A stretch of 63,257 nucleotides of DNA from the NCBI GenBank assembly GCA_038528235.1, contig JBCBEX010000013.1, forward strand, positions 1 through 63,257, read 5' to 3'. Below the pieces are notes generated by a model that was given only the letters and a program-made list of their open reading frames with translations, made no database searches and was not told where the DNA came from. Made by a program: the position numbers and the translations under genes. Source of the stretch: JBCBEX01 sp038528235. Its GTDB lineage: Bacteria; Bacteroidota; Rhodothermia; Rhodothermales; Rubricoccaceae. Positions 41,672 through 51,038 of the stretch are shown here, in pieces; the first letter of the stretch is position 1; every line of letters starts with the position of its first letter.

Positions 41672-42937
41672 CTAGCGCGGCACGCCGAACACGACGGACG
41701 TGTTGTGGCCGCCGAAGCCGAACGCGTTCGAGAGCGCGACCTTGACGTTGCGCTCCTGCGGGCTGTTGAACGTGTAGTTCAGGTCGCACTCGGGGTCGGC
41801 GTGCTCGAAGTTGATCGTCGGCGGGATGCGGCTTTGCTGGATCGCCAGGATCGAGGCGACGGCCTCGATGGCACCAGCGGCACCAAGCAGGTGGCCCGTC
41901 ATGCTCTTCGTCGAGGACAGGTTCATGCTGTAGGCGTGCTCGCCGAAGACCTTCTTGATCGCGTTCGTCTCCGCGATATCGCCCAGCGGCGTCGAGGTGC
42001 CGTGCATGTTGATGTAGTCGACGTCCTCGGGCGCGAGGCCGGCGGTGCGGAGCGCGCCGTTGAGCGCGAGGCGGACGCCCTCGCCGGAGGGATCGGGGGC
42101 CGTGAGGTGGTAGGCGTCGGCGCTCATGCCGATCCCGAGGATCTCGGCGTAGATCTTCGCGCCGCGGGCCTGCGCGTCAGCGTAGGTCTCCAACACGAGC
42201 GCGCCCGCGCCCTCGCCGATCACGAAGCCATCGCGCGTGGCGTCGAAGGGGCGGCTCGCCGTGGCGGGCTCGTCGTTGCGCGTCGAGAGGGCCTTCATCG
42301 AGCCGAAGCCGCCCACGCCGATGCCGGTCACGCCCGCCTCGGAGCCGCCGCAGAGCATCCGGTCGGCGAGGCCGCTGCGGATGAGCATGAAGCTGTCCAC
42401 GATGGCGTTGTTGCCCGTGGCGCACGCCGCGACGGTGGCGTAGTTCGGCCCGCGCAGCCCATGGCGCATCGAGATCTGCCCGGCGGCGATGTCGAGGATC
42501 ATCATCGGCACGAAGAACGGGCTGATGCGCCGTGGTCCGTTCTCATGGTAGTTGATGGTCTGGTCCTGGAAGACCTTCATGCCACCGATGCCGCTGCCGA
42601 AGACGACGCCGAAGCGGTCCTTGTCGGCCTGGTCCATCGTGGCCGGATCAAGGCCAGCGTCGGCGAGCGCCTCGTCGGCGGCGACGAGGCCGTACTGGCA
42701 GAAGGGGTCCATCCGCCGCGCCTCCTTGCGGTCGAGGTAGTCGGTCGGGTCGAAGTCCTTGACTTCGCAGGCGAACTGGGTCGAGAAGCCCTCGGGGTCG
42801 AAGTGGGTGATGCGCGCGCCGCCGCTGCGGCTGGCCATCATGCCGTCCCAGTAGGCCTGGACGGAGTTGCCGATGGGGGTGAGGGCGCCGAGGCCGGTGA
42901 CCACGACGCGGCGGTCGGAGGTGGGAGACAGAAACAT
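41672..42937 (-). CDS. fabF: Beta-ketoacyl-ACP synthase II
   Basis: 421 aa from the ATG at 42937. It elongates acyl-ACP with malonyl-ACP in fatty-acid synthesis. The Cys-His-His triad is present: Cys in VAACATGNNAI, His in NMHGTSTPLGD, His in TKSMTGHLLGAAG. The N terminus RRVVVTGLGALTPIG and C terminus NAFGFGGHNTSVVF are standard. It lies 160 bases downstream of acpP on the same strand, with an intrinsic terminator between them. Confidence 0.97.
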   Translation of the reverse strand: MFLSPTSDRRVVVTGLGALTPIGNSVQAYWDGMMASRSGGARITHFDPEGFSTQFACEVKDFDPTDYLDRKEARRMDPFCQYGLVAADEALADAGLDPATMDQADKDRFGVVFGSGIGGMKVFQDQTINYHENGPRRISPFFVPMMILDIAAGQISMRHGLRGPNYATVAACATGNNAIVDSFMLIRSGLADRMLCGGSEAGVTGIGVGGFGSMKALSTRNDEPATASRPFDATRDGFVIGEGAGALVLETYADAQARGAKIYAEILGIGMSADAYHLTAPDPSGEGVRLALNGALRTAGLAPEDVDYINMHGTSTPLGDIAETNAIKKVFGEHAYSMNLSSTKSMTGHLLGAAGAIEAVASILAIQQSRIPPTINFEHADPECDLNYTFNSPQERNVKVALSNAFGFGGHNTSVVFGVPR

Positions 42938-43024
42938 GAGAGCGAAGCGCGGCTCGGTGGGGGTCGGCGGAGCGGTGTCGAGACGGGACGAGGCCGTCCG
43001 GACGAGGTCGTCGGGAGGGGACGC

Positions 43025-43069
43025 AAAAAAACGACGGCTCCGGTGCACGTCGGTGCCGCGAAGCCGTCG
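43025..43069 (-). terminator. Intrinsic terminator/attenuator between acpP and fabF
   Basis: On the minus strand CGACGGCT (43062-43069) pairs with AGCCGTCG (43032-43039), with an inner GCAC/GTGC stem. Seven Ts follow (43025-43031). It sits about 28 bases after the acpP stop and before fabF. Confidence 0.85.
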
Positions 43070-43097
43070 GGGGTAGAGGCTGTGGGGGGCGCGGCGC

Positions 43098-43337
43098 TTA
43101 CGACGCCTTGCTCGACACGTAGTCGATGGCATCGCCGACGGTCGCGATCTGCTCGGCGTCCTCGTCCGGGATCGTGAGGTCGAATTCCTTTTCGAACTCC
43201 ATGATCAGCTCGACCGTGTCGAGGGAGTCCGCGCCGAGGTCGTTGGTAAAGTTGGCGTCGCGCACGACGTCGGCTTCGTCCACGCCGAGCTTGTCGACGA
43301 TGATGGCGGTGACTTTCTGGGCTACTTCGGTGGCCAT
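43098..43337 (-). CDS. acpP: Acyl carrier protein
   Basis: 79 aa acidic four-helix carrier. The phosphopantetheine attachment Ser is in LGADSLDTVELIMEFE. It carries growing acyl chains in fatty-acid synthesis. Order acpP-fabF is the conserved arrangement. A strong terminator follows, which would give more acpP than fabF transcript. Confidence 0.97.
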   Translation of the reverse strand: MATEVAQKVTAIIVDKLGVDEADVVRDANFTNDLGADSLDTVELIMEFEKEFDLTIPDEDAEQIATVGDAIDYVSSKAS

Positions 43338-43620
43338 GAGCGTACGATTGCGGTGAGGAAGGGGGAGTGTCAGGGATAAGAGCGTCTCGCAAATTACGGC
43401 ATCCGGCGGAAGCGTGCAATGTGAGCGAGGCGGGGTTGAGCCGGTCTGGGTGGTCCGGCACCCTGCTTGTAAAGCCCGTGAAGCGCTAGATGTGCCCGGA
43501 GGGCGCGCTTATTTTCGCCCGCCTCATCATGCCGCCCATCCTCGGTAGCGACCCAACGCGGTATCCTCTTGCGCCCTGGGGCACGCACACCCTTCGCCCT
43601 CTCCATTTCGATTCTACTTC

Positions 43621-44808
43621 ATGGCTTACCTATTTACCTCCGAGTCGGTCTCGGAAGGCCACCCCGACAAGGTCTCCGACCAGATCTCTGACGCGCTCCT
43701 CGACGCCTTCCTCGCAGAGGACCCGGGCAGCCGCGTCGCGGTCGAGACGCTCTGCACGACCGGCCTCGTGGTCGTCGCGGGCGAGGTCACCTGTGACGGC
43801 TACGTGGACGTCCAGAAGGTCGTCCGCGAGACGATCGAGGAGATCGGCTACACGGACCCCGCCCTCCAGTTCGACGCGGCGTCGTGCGGCGTGCTCTCGG
43901 CCATCCACGAGCAGAGCCCCGACATCGCGCAGGGCGTGGACGAGGGCGCGGGCGTGGACCAGGAGCAGGGCGCGGGCGACCAGGGCCTCATGTTCGGCTA
44001 CGCCTGCCGCGAGACCTCGAGCCTGATGCCGCTGGCCGTCGCGGCCTCGCACGAGATCCTCCGCCGCCTCGCCGAGATCCGCAAGGCCGGCGAGATCATG
44101 ACCTATCTCCGCCCGGACGCGAAGAGCCAGGTCACGCTGGAATATGCCGACGACCGCCGCACCATCAACCGCGTGGACGCGATCGTCGTCTCGACGCAGC
44201 ACAGCGAGGACGTCACCCGCGCGCAGATCGAGGCCGACCTCCGCACGCACGTCATCCCGCAGGCCTTCGAGGCCCTCGGCGCGGCCGACGTGCTCGACAT
44301 GAACGATGTCACGCTCTACGTCAACCCGACGGGACGCTTCGTCATCGGCGGGCCGCACGGCGACGCGGGCCTGACCGGCCGCAAGATCATCGTCGACACC
44401 TACGGCGGCAAGGGCGGCCACGGCGGCGGCGCGTTCAGCGGCAAGGACCCCTCGAAGGTCGACCGCTCGGCGGCCTACGCCGCGCGCTACGTCGCCAAGA
44501 ACATCGTCGCGGCCGAGCTCGCCGACGAGGTGCTCGTGCAGGTCGCCTATGCCATCGGCGTAGCCAAGCCCGTCTCGATCACCGTCGACACCTACGGCAC
44601 CGGCAAGGTGGACGACCGCGCCATCGTGGACGCCGTTCAGCAGGTCTTCGACCTCAGCCCGAAGGGCATCATCGAGCGGCTCGGCCTGCTCGACCCGGCC
44701 CGCCGCCCGGCCTACCGCTCTACCGCCGCCTATGGCCACTTCGGCCGCGAAGACTTCCCCTGGGAGGCCCTCGACGCCGTCGACGCCCTCAAGGGGGCCG
44801 TTTCGTAG
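43621..44808 (+). CDS. metK: S-adenosylmethionine synthetase
   Basis: 395 aa, normal length. It makes SAM from methionine and ATP in the cytoplasm. Signature segments: FTSESVSEGHPDKVSDQISD, GAGDQGLMFGYAC, the P-loop-like GGKGGHGGGAFSGKDPSKVD and RSAAYAARYVAKNIVAA. Followed 107 bases later by ahcY, so formation and recycling of the methyl donor are encoded together. I found no SAM-riboswitch consensus in the 283 bases upstream. Confidence 0.97.
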   Translation: MAYLFTSESVSEGHPDKVSDQISDALLDAFLAEDPGSRVAVETLCTTGLVVVAGEVTCDGYVDVQKVVRETIEEIGYTDPALQFDAASCGVLSAIHEQSPDIAQGVDEGAGVDQEQGAGDQGLMFGYACRETSSLMPLAVAASHEILRRLAEIRKAGEIMTYLRPDAKSQVTLEYADDRRTINRVDAIVVSTQHSEDVTRAQIEADLRTHVIPQAFEALGAADVLDMNDVTLYVNPTGRFVIGGPHGDAGLTGRKIIVDTYGGKGGHGGGAFSGKDPSKVDRSAAYAARYVAKNIVAAELADEVLVQVAYAIGVAKPVSITVDTYGTGKVDDRAIVDAVQQVFDLSPKGIIERLGLLDPARRPAYRSTAAYGHFGREDFPWEALDAVDALKGAVS

Positions 44809-44915
44809 GCTGCGTGAATTGTCCCTGGGTTCTAGGCTGAGTGTTTCCACATCGAAACCTTCGCCCCAGCCCTGCTATTCTGACCTCCCCGAACTAACAC
44901 ACCCCTCTATTTCAG

Positions 44916-46193
44916 ATGGATCATAAGGAAGGACACTACAAAGTCGCGGACCTCGGCCTCGCCGACGCCGGACGCAAGCGCATCGAGTGGGCGGAGAGCC
45001 GCATGCCGGTGCTCATGAAGCTCCGCGAGGAGTACGCCGCCACGCAGCCGTTCGCCGGCTACAAGATCACGGGCTGCCTCCACGTCACGAAGGAGACCGC
45101 CGTGCTCGTCGAGACGCTGCAGGCCTGCGGCGCGGAAGTCGCCTGGAGCGGCTGCAACCCGCTCTCGACCAACGACGAGGTCGCTGCGGCCCTCGCCGAA
45201 GGCGGCACCGAGATCTACGCCTGGTACGGCCAGAACACCGAGGACTTCTACTGGTGCATCGACCGCACCATCGACAAGACGCCCTCGACGACGCTCGACG
45301 ACGGCGCGGACCTCATCTTCCGCGTCCACAGCGCCTTCCCGGAGAAAGCCAAGGACATCATCGGCGGCTCGGAAGAGACGACCACCGGCGTCCACCGCCT
45401 TCGTGCGATGGCCGACGACGGCAAGCTCCTCTACCCGGTCTACGCCGTCAACGACTCCGCCACCAAGCAGGAGTTTGACAACGTCTACGGCACCGGCCAG
45501 TCGACGCTCGACGGCATCCTCCGCGCCTCCTCGATCCTGATCGCGGGCAAGAACTTCGTCGTGGCGGGCTACGGCCACTGCGGCTCCGGCGTGGCGATCC
45601 GCGCCAAGGGCCTCGGCGCCAACACCATCGTCTGCGAAGTCGACCCGGTGGCCGCGCTCAAGGCGACCCTCGAAGGCCACCGCGTGATGTCGATGGCCGA
45701 GGCTGCCAAGGTGGGCGATGTCTTCGTGACCGCGACGGGCATGAAGGACATCATCCGCGGCGAGCACTTCGCCCAGATGAAGGACGGCGCGCTCGTCTGC
45801 AACACGGGCCACTACGACGTGGAACTCAACCTCCAGGAGCTCGCCGAGATGTCGAACGACACCCGCGTGATGCGCCAGGACAACCGCGAGTACACGCTCG
45901 AGAACGGCAACCGCATCTACGTGCTCGGCGACGGCCGCCTCATCAACCTCGCTGCCGCGGAGGGCCACCCCTCGGAGGTGATGGACATGAGCTTCGCCAA
46001 CCAGTTCTTGGCGCACCTCAACCTGATCCAGAAGCACGAGGCCGGCGAAGACCTCCCGAACACGGTGTTCACGCTCCCGGCAGAGTTCGACACCGAGATC
46101 GCGCGCAAGAAGCTCATCACGATGGGCATCCACATCGACGGGCTCTCCGACGACCAGGTCGTCTACGCCACCGACTACTCGGCTGGCACCTGA
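44916..46193 (+). CDS. ahcY: S-adenosylhomocysteine hydrolase
   Basis: 425 aa. It hydrolyses S-adenosylhomocysteine to adenosine and homocysteine, relieving methyltransferase inhibition. The substrate site (ITGCLHVTKETAVLVETL, NPLSTNDEVAAAL) and NAD site (VVAGYGHCGSGVAIRAKGLG) are clear, as is the C-terminal FANQFLAHLN. The length is that of the shorter class lacking the ~40-residue insertion of many bacterial enzymes. Same strand as metK, with a terminator after the stop. Confidence 0.97.
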   Translation: MDHKEGHYKVADLGLADAGRKRIEWAESRMPVLMKLREEYAATQPFAGYKITGCLHVTKETAVLVETLQACGAEVAWSGCNPLSTNDEVAAALAEGGTEIYAWYGQNTEDFYWCIDRTIDKTPSTTLDDGADLIFRVHSAFPEKAKDIIGGSEETTTGVHRLRAMADDGKLLYPVYAVNDSATKQEFDNVYGTGQSTLDGILRASSILIAGKNFVVAGYGHCGSGVAIRAKGLGANTIVCEVDPVAALKATLEGHRVMSMAEAAKVGDVFVTATGMKDIIRGEHFAQMKDGALVCNTGHYDVELNLQELAEMSNDTRVMRQDNREYTLENGNRIYVLGDGRLINLAAAEGHPSEVMDMSFANQFLAHLNLIQKHEAGEDLPNTVFTLPAEFDTEIARKKLITMGIHIDGLSDDQVVYATDYSAGT

Positions 46194-46237
46194 GTCTCGA
46201 TGTTCGAACGGTGACGTTCGAGCGCCGAATGAAAAGC

Positions 46238-46280
46238 CGAGGGCCGCTCCGCACTGCGCGGGGCGGCCCTCGCTCTGTCT
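46238..46280 (+). terminator. Terminator after ahcY
   Basis: A 15-bp stem with one T-G wobble (46238-46252 with 46258-46272) and a 5-base loop, followed by CTCTGTCT. A strong hairpin with only a weak T-rich tail, 44 bases after the stop. Confidence 0.7.
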
Positions 46281-46399
46281 ACACCGGACTTATCCACGCT
46301 CTGACGGCGGTTATCCACGATCGTTGAGGACGGCGTGAGGTCCCGGTACCTTCCCGTCTGCCTCCTCCCACCGGTCCCCCGACCAGCGCCCCCGCTCCG

Positions 46400-48784
46400 A
46401 TGCGCCAGTTCGCCATCTCCTTTGACGACCAGCCCGCTGCGAATCCGTCCGACCCCGACGCCATCCTGGCCGGGCTCAACCCCGCGCAGCAGGAGGCCGC
46501 CGCGGCGCTCGACGGCCCCGTCATGATCATCGCCGGGCCGGGCTCGGGCAAGACGCGCACGCTCACGCACCGCATCGCCTACCTGCTCGCGACGAAGCGG
46601 GCGAAGCCGTGGGAGGTGCTCGCGCTCACGTTCACCAACAAAGCCGCGCGGGAGATGAAGGCGCGCGCCGTGGCGCTCGTCGGCGAGGGCGCGGGCAAGG
46701 GGCTGTGGATGGGCACGTTCCACAGCACGTTCGCGCGCATCCTGCGCATGGAGGCCGAGCACATCGGCTTCACGAAGGACTTCACGATCTACGACTCCGA
46801 CGACTCCGAGAAGACGCTCAAGGAGCTGATGGGGCGCTATGGGATCGACTCGAAGAAGTTCAAGCCGCGCGCGGTGCGAGGCCGCCTCTCGGGCGCGAAG
46901 AACCAGATGGTCAGCCCCGACGACTACGCCCGCCTCGCCGCCGACCCCTTCGAGGAGGCCGTCGCGAAAGTCTATCGCCCCTACCAGGAGGCCCTCCGCC
47001 GCGCCAACGCGATGGACTTCGACGACCTCCTCATCTGGCCGATCCGCCTCTTCGAGAACCACCCGGACGTGCTCGCGAAGTACCAGGCGAAGTGGCGCTA
47101 CCTCCACATCGACGAGTACCAGGACACCAACCAGGCGCAGTACCAGCTCGCGAAGCTCCTCGCCGCGAAGCACCAAAACATCTGCGTCGTGGGCGACGAT
47201 GCGCAGTCGATCTACGCCTTCCGCGGGGCCGACATCCAGAACATCCTCTCGTTCCAGAAGGACTACCCCGACGCGACGGTCGTGCGGCTGGAGCAGAACT
47301 ACCGCTCCACGCAGCGCATCCTGAAGCTCGCCGACGCGATCATCAAGCAGAACCGCGACCAGCTCGACAAGACGCTCTGGACCGACAACCGCGAGGGCGA
47401 CCCGGTCCGCGTCACCGAGGCCCTCTCGGAGCGCGACGAGGCGCAGCGCATCGAGCGGACGATCCGCGACCTCAACGCCCGGGCCGGCGTGCTCCCACGC
47501 GACGTGGCCGTGCTCTACCGCACCAACGCCCAGAGCCGCTCGATCGAGGAGGCCCTGCGGCGGGGCGGCATCCCGTATCGGCTCGTCGGCGGCATCTCGT
47601 TCTACCAGCGCGCCGAGATCAAGGACGCGCTCGCCTACCTCCGCCTCGCGGTCAACCCCAACGACGTGGCCTCGATTCGGCGCGTCATCAACACGCCCAC
47701 GCGCGGCATCGGGGCCAAGACGATGCAGCGGCTGGAGCAGTACGCCGCCGCCGAGGGCCTCACGCTGTGGCAAGCCATCGAGCGGGTGCAGGAGACGGGC
47801 CTCTCGGCGCGAGCCAGCAACGCCATCTCAACGTTCGGCTTCCTCGTCGGGCACCACGCCTCGAAGGCCGAGACGACGCCCGCGCACGAGCTCGCGCAGA
47901 GCCTCCTGCAGGAGTCGGGGCTGATGACCGACCTCCGCAACCAGAACACGCCGGAGAGCCTCGCGCGCCTGGAGAACGTCCACGAGCTGCTCAACGCCAT
48001 CGCCGAGTTCGCGGACACGCCCACCGGCGAGGACGCTCCGGCCCGCACGCTCTCGGAGTTCTTGCAGGAGGTGTCGCTCGTGACCGACCTCGACAGCGTC
48101 GCGGACGACGACAACCGCGTCACGCTGATGACGCTCCATGCCTCGAAAGGACTGGAGTTCAAGGTCGTCTTCCTCGTGGGCCTCGAAGAGGGCCTGTTCC
48201 CGCTCGCGAAGGCGGCGCAGGACCCGAAAGAGCTGGAAGAGGAGCGGCGGCTGTTCTACGTCGGCGTGACGCGCGCGGAGGAGCTGCTGCAGCTCAGCTA
48301 CGCGCGCAGCCGCTACCGCTACGGCGAGTCGCAGCAGGCCGTCCGCAGCCGCTTCCTCGACGAGCTCGACGGCCTCGACGACGTGCTGCGCACCGACACG
48401 GGCCGCGCCTTCCGCCCGAAGAAAGGCCGCTTCGAGCTGGGCACGGGTGGCACCGGCGGCTATGGCGACGTGGACCCGCACTACTACCGCCGCAACCTCC
48501 GCGGCGACGCAGGCGCGAAGAAGCGGTCTCGCTCAGACGGTCGCAAGACCCGCCGCATGCCTGCTGCCGACCCGGAGCCGCAGGGCCGTCGCATCGTCTA
48601 CGACGAGGGCGAAGGCGGCGAGATGAGGCCCGGCATGCAGGTCGAGCACCCGAAGTTCGGCGTCGGCAAGGTGATGGCCGTGGAGGGCCGCGGCGACCGC
48701 GCCTCAGCGACGGTCTACTTCCAACGCGTCGGCCAGAAAAAGCTACGGCTCAAGTTTGCCCGCCTTCAGGTAATCGGGATGTGA
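46400..48784 (+). CDS. UvrD/PcrA-type SF1 DNA helicase
   Basis: 794 aa. All SF1A motifs are present: Walker A AGPGSGKTRTLTHR near residue 45, Ia LALTFTNKAAREM, Walker B HIDEYQDTNQAQYQL, III VVGDDAQSIYAFRGA, IV LEQNYRST, V TLMTLHASKGLEFK and VI RRLFYVGVTRA. The C-terminal Tudor-like tail (MQVEHPKFGVGKVMAVEG) is the RNA-polymerase-binding domain of PcrA/UvrD. It unwinds DNA 3' to 5' in repair and in removing protein roadblocks. Confidence 0.96.
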   Translation: MRQFAISFDDQPAANPSDPDAILAGLNPAQQEAAAALDGPVMIIAGPGSGKTRTLTHRIAYLLATKRAKPWEVLALTFTNKAAREMKARAVALVGEGAGKGLWMGTFHSTFARILRMEAEHIGFTKDFTIYDSDDSEKTLKELMGRYGIDSKKFKPRAVRGRLSGAKNQMVSPDDYARLAADPFEEAVAKVYRPYQEALRRANAMDFDDLLIWPIRLFENHPDVLAKYQAKWRYLHIDEYQDTNQAQYQLAKLLAAKHQNICVVGDDAQSIYAFRGADIQNILSFQKDYPDATVVRLEQNYRSTQRILKLADAIIKQNRDQLDKTLWTDNREGDPVRVTEALSERDEAQRIERTIRDLNARAGVLPRDVAVLYRTNAQSRSIEEALRRGGIPYRLVGGISFYQRAEIKDALAYLRLAVNPNDVASIRRVINTPTRGIGAKTMQRLEQYAAAEGLTLWQAIERVQETGLSARASNAISTFGFLVGHHASKAETTPAHELAQSLLQESGLMTDLRNQNTPESLARLENVHELLNAIAEFADTPTGEDAPARTLSEFLQEVSLVTDLDSVADDDNRVTLMTLHASKGLEFKVVFLVGLEEGLFPLAKAAQDPKELEEERRLFYVGVTRAEELLQLSYARSRYRYGESQQAVRSRFLDELDGLDDVLRTDTGRAFRPKKGRFELGTGGTGGYGDVDPHYYRRNLRGDAGAKKRSRSDGRKTRRMPAADPEPQGRRIVYDEGEGGEMRPGMQVEHPKFGVGKVMAVEGRGDRASATVYFQRVGQKKLRLKFARLQVIGM

Positions 48785-48874
48785 GGACGTGCGCGACCGT
48801 GATGCGGGGAAACGTGAGCTAAGCCGTTCACGTCTTCCGATCTTTCGGCTCTCCGACCCAACCGCCCCGCCCGG

Positions 48875-49993
48875 ATGCGCCCCGTCCTCTGCAACTACTA
48901 CGTCACCTACCGCTGCAACGCGAAGTGCAGCTTCTGTGACATCTGGGAGCAACCCTCTCCGCTGATCGACCTCGCGGACGCAGCGCGCAACCTCGACGAC
49001 CTCCGCCGCATCGGCGTGCGGGTGATCGACTTCACGGGCGGCGAGCCGCTGCTGCACCCGCAGTTGCCGGACCTGCTCCGTATGGCGAAAGAGCGCGGCT
49101 TTCTGACTACGGTCACGTCGAACGGGCTCCTCTACCCGAAGCGCGCCGAAGCGCTGCGTGGGCTCATCGACCTCCTGCACTTCTCCATCGACGCGCCGAC
49201 GGCGGCCGAGCATGACGCCTCGCGCGGCGTGAGGTGCTTCGGCAAGCTGATGGAGTCCATCGAGGTGGCGCTCCAACTTGGCGAGCGGCCCGACCTGCTC
49301 TTCACCGTCACCAACGAGAGCGTCCGCCACCTCGACACGATCTACGAGCAGTTCGCGCTGCCGAACAAGCTCATCCTGATCGTGAACCCGCTCTTCGAGT
49401 ACCACGGCCTCGGCGCGGAGCTCTCGGACGACGTGATGGCGCGGATGCGGACCTTCGCGAAGCAGCCCTACACGTATCTCAACCCGGCTTTCCTCACGCT
49501 GCGTGCGCGCGGCGGCAACGACCCCGCCGACCCTGTCTGCAAAGCGGTCAGCACGACGGTCGTGATCTCGCCGTTCGACGAACTGGTGCTGCCGTGCTAC
49601 CACGCCGGGCTGGAGAAGCTGCCCATTGAGGGGCGGCTCTACGACCTGTGGCAGGGCGACCGCGTGGCCTACCACCGCGAGCACGAAGGCCGCCTGGAGG
49701 TCTGCCGCGGGTGCACGGTCAACTGCTACTTCGAGCCGAGCTTCGCCACGACGCCCACGAGCGGCTACTTCTGGGAAGCGCTCCCCTCGAAGGTGCGCTA
49801 CAGCTGGACGAAGTTTGTCGTGCAGCGCCTCCGCGCGAAGCTCCGCGGTCCGCGCATCGCCTCGCTCCCGGATTTCGACGCGCTCGAAACCGCCTCAGTG
49901 GGCGACGGAGCTGCGACGCCTGCCGAGGCTCCTGCGATCGCGCTGCCGGTCCTGAAGTCGGTGCCTGCGCGCGGGCCGAAGTCGGAGGGATAA
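48875..49993 (+). CDS. Radical SAM protein with SPASM-type C terminus
   Basis: 372 aa. The radical-SAM 4Fe-4S motif is Cys14/Cys18/Cys21 (CNAKCSFC), followed by FTGGEPLLHPQLPDLL. The C-terminal part has further Cys residues in VLPCYHAGLEKLP and CRGCTVNCYF, typical of auxiliary-cluster SPASM domains. Members modify peptides or lipids. MoaA/PqqE-like relatives and hopanoid-type HpnH-like proteins share this layout. No precursor-peptide gene is adjacent, so the substrate is unknown. Confidence 0.88.
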   Translation: MRPVLCNYYVTYRCNAKCSFCDIWEQPSPLIDLADAARNLDDLRRIGVRVIDFTGGEPLLHPQLPDLLRMAKERGFLTTVTSNGLLYPKRAEALRGLIDLLHFSIDAPTAAEHDASRGVRCFGKLMESIEVALQLGERPDLLFTVTNESVRHLDTIYEQFALPNKLILIVNPLFEYHGLGAELSDDVMARMRTFAKQPYTYLNPAFLTLRARGGNDPADPVCKAVSTTVVISPFDELVLPCYHAGLEKLPIEGRLYDLWQGDRVAYHREHEGRLEVCRGCTVNCYFEPSFATTPTSGYFWEALPSKVRYSWTKFVVQRLRAKLRGPRIASLPDFDALETASVGDGAATPAEAPAIALPVLKSVPARGPKSEG

Positions 49994-50063
49994 GGGACAC
50001 GTGCCAGGCGAGGCTCCCCCCGCTTGACGCCCGCGCTGTTGAGAGTCAGGGGCGGCGGTCAAG

Positions 50064-50091
50064 CTGTCCCCCTCACGTGTGAGGGGGACAG
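50064..50091. repeat. Dispersed perfect hairpin, copy 2
   Basis: 13-bp arms CTGTCCCCCTCAC / GTGAGGGGGACAG with a GT loop, between the radical SAM and TspO-like genes. Shares its stem with 30641-30670. Both copies are followed by a GGAGCGT and a GGAGCCG motif. Confidence 0.75.
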
Positions 50092-50196
50092 TTCGAAGAG
50101 CGGAGCGTCGTCAGACGCGGAGACGATGAGAGCGGGGGGAGCCGGACAGCCTTCGCGTTCGTTCATGCACCGTCCCGTCCACTCGCCCACTTCGTC

Positions 50197-50946
50197 ATGT
50201 CCGGTCTGCCTCGCCAACTCGTCGTGACCGCGGCGGCGCTCTTCGCCATTGTGCTCAACGGGCTGGCTGGGGCGGGTGTGCTCTTCGGCACAAACACGGG
50301 CGAGGTCTCCAACGCGATTCCGACGGGCGTGACGCCAGCGGGCTGGGCATTCGCCATCTGGGGCGTCATCTTCCTGGGCGTGCTCGTCTTCGCGGCGTAC
50401 CAGGCCCGCCCGGGTGCGCGCGGCGCGCGCTACGATGCCCTCGGCGTCCCGTTCGTGAGCGCGACGGTGCTGACGGGGCTGTGGCAGATCCCCTGGCTAA
50501 CAGGCCGCTTGGCGTTGGCAGCCGTCGTGATCGTGGGCATCCTGGCGAGCCTGATCTGGCTCTACGTCCGCCTCGACCGCATGGGCATGACGACGGCGGA
50601 GCGCTGGCTGCTCGGGGTGCCCACGTCGCTCTTCCTGGCATGGCTGACCGTGGCGACGCCGCTCAACATCACGGTCGCGCTGGCCGATGCCTTTGGGACG
50701 GGTGCCGCGTTCTGGCCGCCGCTGCTCGTGGCCGTCGTGGCAGCCATCGGCGCGATGCTCCTGAGCCGCACGGGGGACGTGGCGTTTGCGGGGGTGCTCG
50801 TGTGGGCCTTCGCCGCAATCTACGCGCGCAACGGAGCCGCCGCGCCCCTGCTCACGGGCGTGCTGGCCATCGGCGTGCTCAGCTTCGTGGTAGCGGTCGT
50901 GGTGGCGCTGCGTCGAGGCGGCTCGCCGCTGCCGGTGACGACCTAG
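50197..50946 (+). CDS. TspO/MBR-like tryptophan-rich membrane protein
   Basis: 249 aa with about seven hydrophobic segments. TPAGWAFAIWGVIFLGVLVF and FLAWLTVATPLNITVAL match the TspO-related 'tryptophan-rich sensory' family pattern, in a version longer than the ~160 aa five-helix TspO. Family members bind tetrapyrroles or related ligands in the membrane; the function here is not known. Followed 92 bases later by D-lactate dehydrogenase, same strand. Confidence 0.75.
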   Translation: MSGLPRQLVVTAAALFAIVLNGLAGAGVLFGTNTGEVSNAIPTGVTPAGWAFAIWGVIFLGVLVFAAYQARPGARGARYDALGVPFVSATVLTGLWQIPWLTGRLALAAVVIVGILASLIWLYVRLDRMGMTTAERWLLGVPTSLFLAWLTVATPLNITVALADAFGTGAAFWPPLLVAVVAAIGAMLLSRTGDVAFAGVLVWAFAAIYARNGAAAPLLTGVLAIGVLSFVVAVVVALRRGGSPLPVTT

Positions 50947-51038
50947 GGGGCGCCCCGATCGACACGACACTCGGTTGCCGAAACCGTACGCGGCGTCGGG
51001 CGTGCCGCGTGTCCCCCTATCCAACACGTTGCCTCGCC

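Noticed and set aside
43338..43620. Possible SAM riboswitch upstream of metK
   Set aside because: I looked for SAM-I and SAM-II type conserved cores and found none convincing in these 283 bases.
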